A stretch of 64,000 bases of DNA from Paenibacillus sp. HW567. GTDB lineage: Bacteria > Bacillota > Bacilli > Paenibacillales > Paenibacillaceae. Under the pieces are notes generated by a model. The model searched no databases. It saw only the letters and a program-made list of their open reading frames with translations, and had not been told where the DNA came from. A program made the translations under genes and the position numbers. Shown in pieces: positions 62,934 to 64,000 of the stretch. The stretch spans positions 986,546 through 1,050,545 of the forward strand of contig NZ_KB910518.1 of NCBI RefSeq assembly GCF_000374185.1, in the 5' to 3' direction. How positions within the stretch are numbered: the first letter of the stretch is position 1; each line of letters opens with the position of its first letter.

Positions 62934-63407
62934 ATGGAGAGGTCCCAGGGAAGAACGATAGTGGTCGATGGGGATGCTTGTCCGGTCAAACAAGAGATTA
63001 TTGCTGTTGCCCGAAGCTTCGGCATACCGGTAATTATGGTCTCTTCGTTCGATCATGTGCTGAAGGCTGAAGAAGGTGTCTCGGTGGTCCAGGTGGAACG
63101 GGGAGCCGACAGCGCTGATCTGTATATTGCCAATCATATTTCTGCGGGAGATATAGTCATTACGCAGGATTATGGCCTTGCTGCACTGGCACTCGCCAAA
63201 CGCTGCAAGGTGCTTTCGAACCGCGGACAGGAGTATGAGGATTCCAAAATGGATTTTATGCTGGAGGGCAGGCATGCCAGAGCGGTTGAACGAAGGAGAG
63301 GCCATTATTCCAAAGGGCCAAAAGCGATTACCGCCGAGGAAAAAAATTATTTTCAACATAAACTGACAAAACTTTTAACCCTTTTGCAGGAGAATGTCCA
63401 GCTATAG
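62934..63407 (+). CDS. yqxD: YaiI/YqxD family (DUF188) protein
   Basis: A 157-residue protein of the UPF0178 family, a PIN-like fold. Landmarks are VVDGDACPVKQEII, VERGADSADLYIANHISAGDIVITQDYGLA and the RRRGHYSKGPKAIT end. The acidic residues fit a nuclease active site, but no activity is established. ATG 62934 is the family-typical start although its binding site is weak. It immediately precedes dnaG, as in B. subtilis. Confidence 0.92.
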   Translation: MERSQGRTIVVDGDACPVKQEIIAVARSFGIPVIMVSSFDHVLKAEEGVSVVQVERGADSADLYIANHISAGDIVITQDYGLAALALAKRCKVLSNRGQEYEDSKMDFMLEGRHARAVERRRGHYSKGPKAITAEEKNYFQHKLTKLLTLLQENVQL

Positions 63408-63447
63408 CGAATTATATTTATTTGTTAAGAGATGAAGGTGGCTAAAA

Positions 63448-64000
63448 TTGGCTAACGGACAAGGTAATATTCCGGAAGAGGTTATCGAAAGCGTGCTGGC
63501 GCGGCATGATATTGTCGATACAGTCGGTAAGGTTGTCCATTTGTCCAAGCAGGGGAAATATTTATGGGGCCTCTGCCCGTTCCATTCGGAGAAAACCCCT
63601 TCCTTCACGGTGACCCCTGAACGGGGGGTCTTTCATTGCTTTGGCTGCGGTATGGGTGGAAATGCCATCAAATTCAGGATGGAAATCGAAGGATTATCCT
63701 TCCCCGAAGCAGTCAGAATAATGGCGGAAGAAAGCGATATCCCTGTTCCCGAGGGAAAAGGGGGGTTCCTGTCTCCTCCTGATCCGGAGCGTGACCGTCT
63801 CATTCAGGCGTACGAGCTGTCTGCGAAGTTCTATCATTTTCTGCTGAAGAATACGGAATACGGCACTGCCGCAATGGATTATTTAAGAACCCGTAATTTC
63901 AGCGACAAAATGATTGACCAGTTCCAGATCGGCTATGCGCCGGACCGCTGGGACACACTGCTGCAGTTCCTGGAGAAACGGGGGTTTGATCTCGCTGAGA
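63448..64000 (+). CDS. dnaG: DNA primase, partial
   Basis: Makes RNA primers at the replication fork. The window ends after about 184 residues. The CHC2 zinc-binding domain is intact (CPFHSEKTPSF then FHCFGCGMGGN), followed by the start of the TOPRIM-containing core. TTG 63448 follows GAAGGTGGCTAAAA. The expected next gene outside the window is the primary sigma factor. Confidence 0.96.
   Translation, partial: MANGQGNIPEEVIESVLARHDIVDTVGKVVHLSKQGKYLWGLCPFHSEKTPSFTVTPERGVFHCFGCGMGGNAIKFRMEIEGLSFPEAVRIMAEESDIPVPEGKGGFLSPPDPERDRLIQAYELSAKFYHFLLKNTEYGTAAMDYLRTRNFSDKMIDQFQIGYAPDRWDTLLQFLEKRGFDLAE

Noticed and set aside
1..64000. CRISPR arrays, tRNA or rRNA genes, prophage
   Set aside because: No regularly spaced repeats with unique spacers, no tRNA or rRNA sequence, and no phage structural genes were found.

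Overview
The window looks like chromosomal DNA of a Paenibacillus-type, spore-forming member of the Bacillota. Three things suggest this: the conserved yqe/yqf gene order known from Bacillus subtilis, the sporulation genes yqfC and yqfD, and a moderately high GC content with abundant YesM/YesN plus LplB/LplC-type sugar modules. All identifications come from reading motifs, gene order and family knowledge; no database search was run.

Layout. 1-12 kb is accessory: a truncated Vpr-like subtilase, two small unknown genes, an AT-rich MFS transporter plus HxlR regulator module, a soluble PAS chemoreceptor, tag, an ECF sigma/DUF4179 anti-sigma pair, a secreted PepSY-like protein and a two-component system. 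12.1-16.1 kb begins the conserved block (prmA, an M50 peptidase, rsmE, mtaB). 16.3-46.3 kb is a roughly 30-kb expansion between mtaB and rpsU. It holds a BIG2 surface protein, an ECF vitamin-type transporter, a YqeW-like Na/Pi transporter, an RlmI-like methyltransferase, a YesN/YesM system divergent from a carbohydrate ABC operon, addBA, sbcDC, a long non-coding interval and a HIT protein. 46.4-64 kb resumes the conserved block: rpsU-yqeY, nfeD-floA-orf, yqfC-yqfD-phoH-pgpH-ybeY-dgkA, cdd, era-yqzL-recO, T-box-glyQS, yqxD and dnaG (cut by the window end).

How the genes work together. addBA and sbcDC form a double-strand-break repair cluster. prmA, rsmE, mtaB, ybeY, era, rpsU and glyQS serve ribosome assembly and translation. 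nfeD-floA has a near-perfect sigma-W promoter and so belongs to envelope stress. yqfCD is probably sigma-E driven. The YesN/YesM pair probably controls the sugar ABC operon, which has a promoter flanked by two cre-like sites.

The most interesting signal is non-coding. Just after sbcC, a perfect Fnr/CRP-type palindrome (TGTGA-N6-TCACA) is centred 41.5 bp upstream of the start predicted from an extended -10 box. The predicted RNA is about 113 nt, folds into a 14-bp stem with a CU-rich, anti-Shine-Dalgarno loop, and ends in an intrinsic terminator. It is a candidate oxygen-responsive small RNA. Other notable non-coding signals are a dispersed structured repeat (three copies), a 191-bp MITE-like element with near-perfect 24-bp ends, exact 53-bp direct repeats abutting the cdd ribosome-binding site, five helically phased TGTACCT-like motifs, and recurrent Ala/Ser/Gly-rich insertions inside otherwise conserved enzymes.
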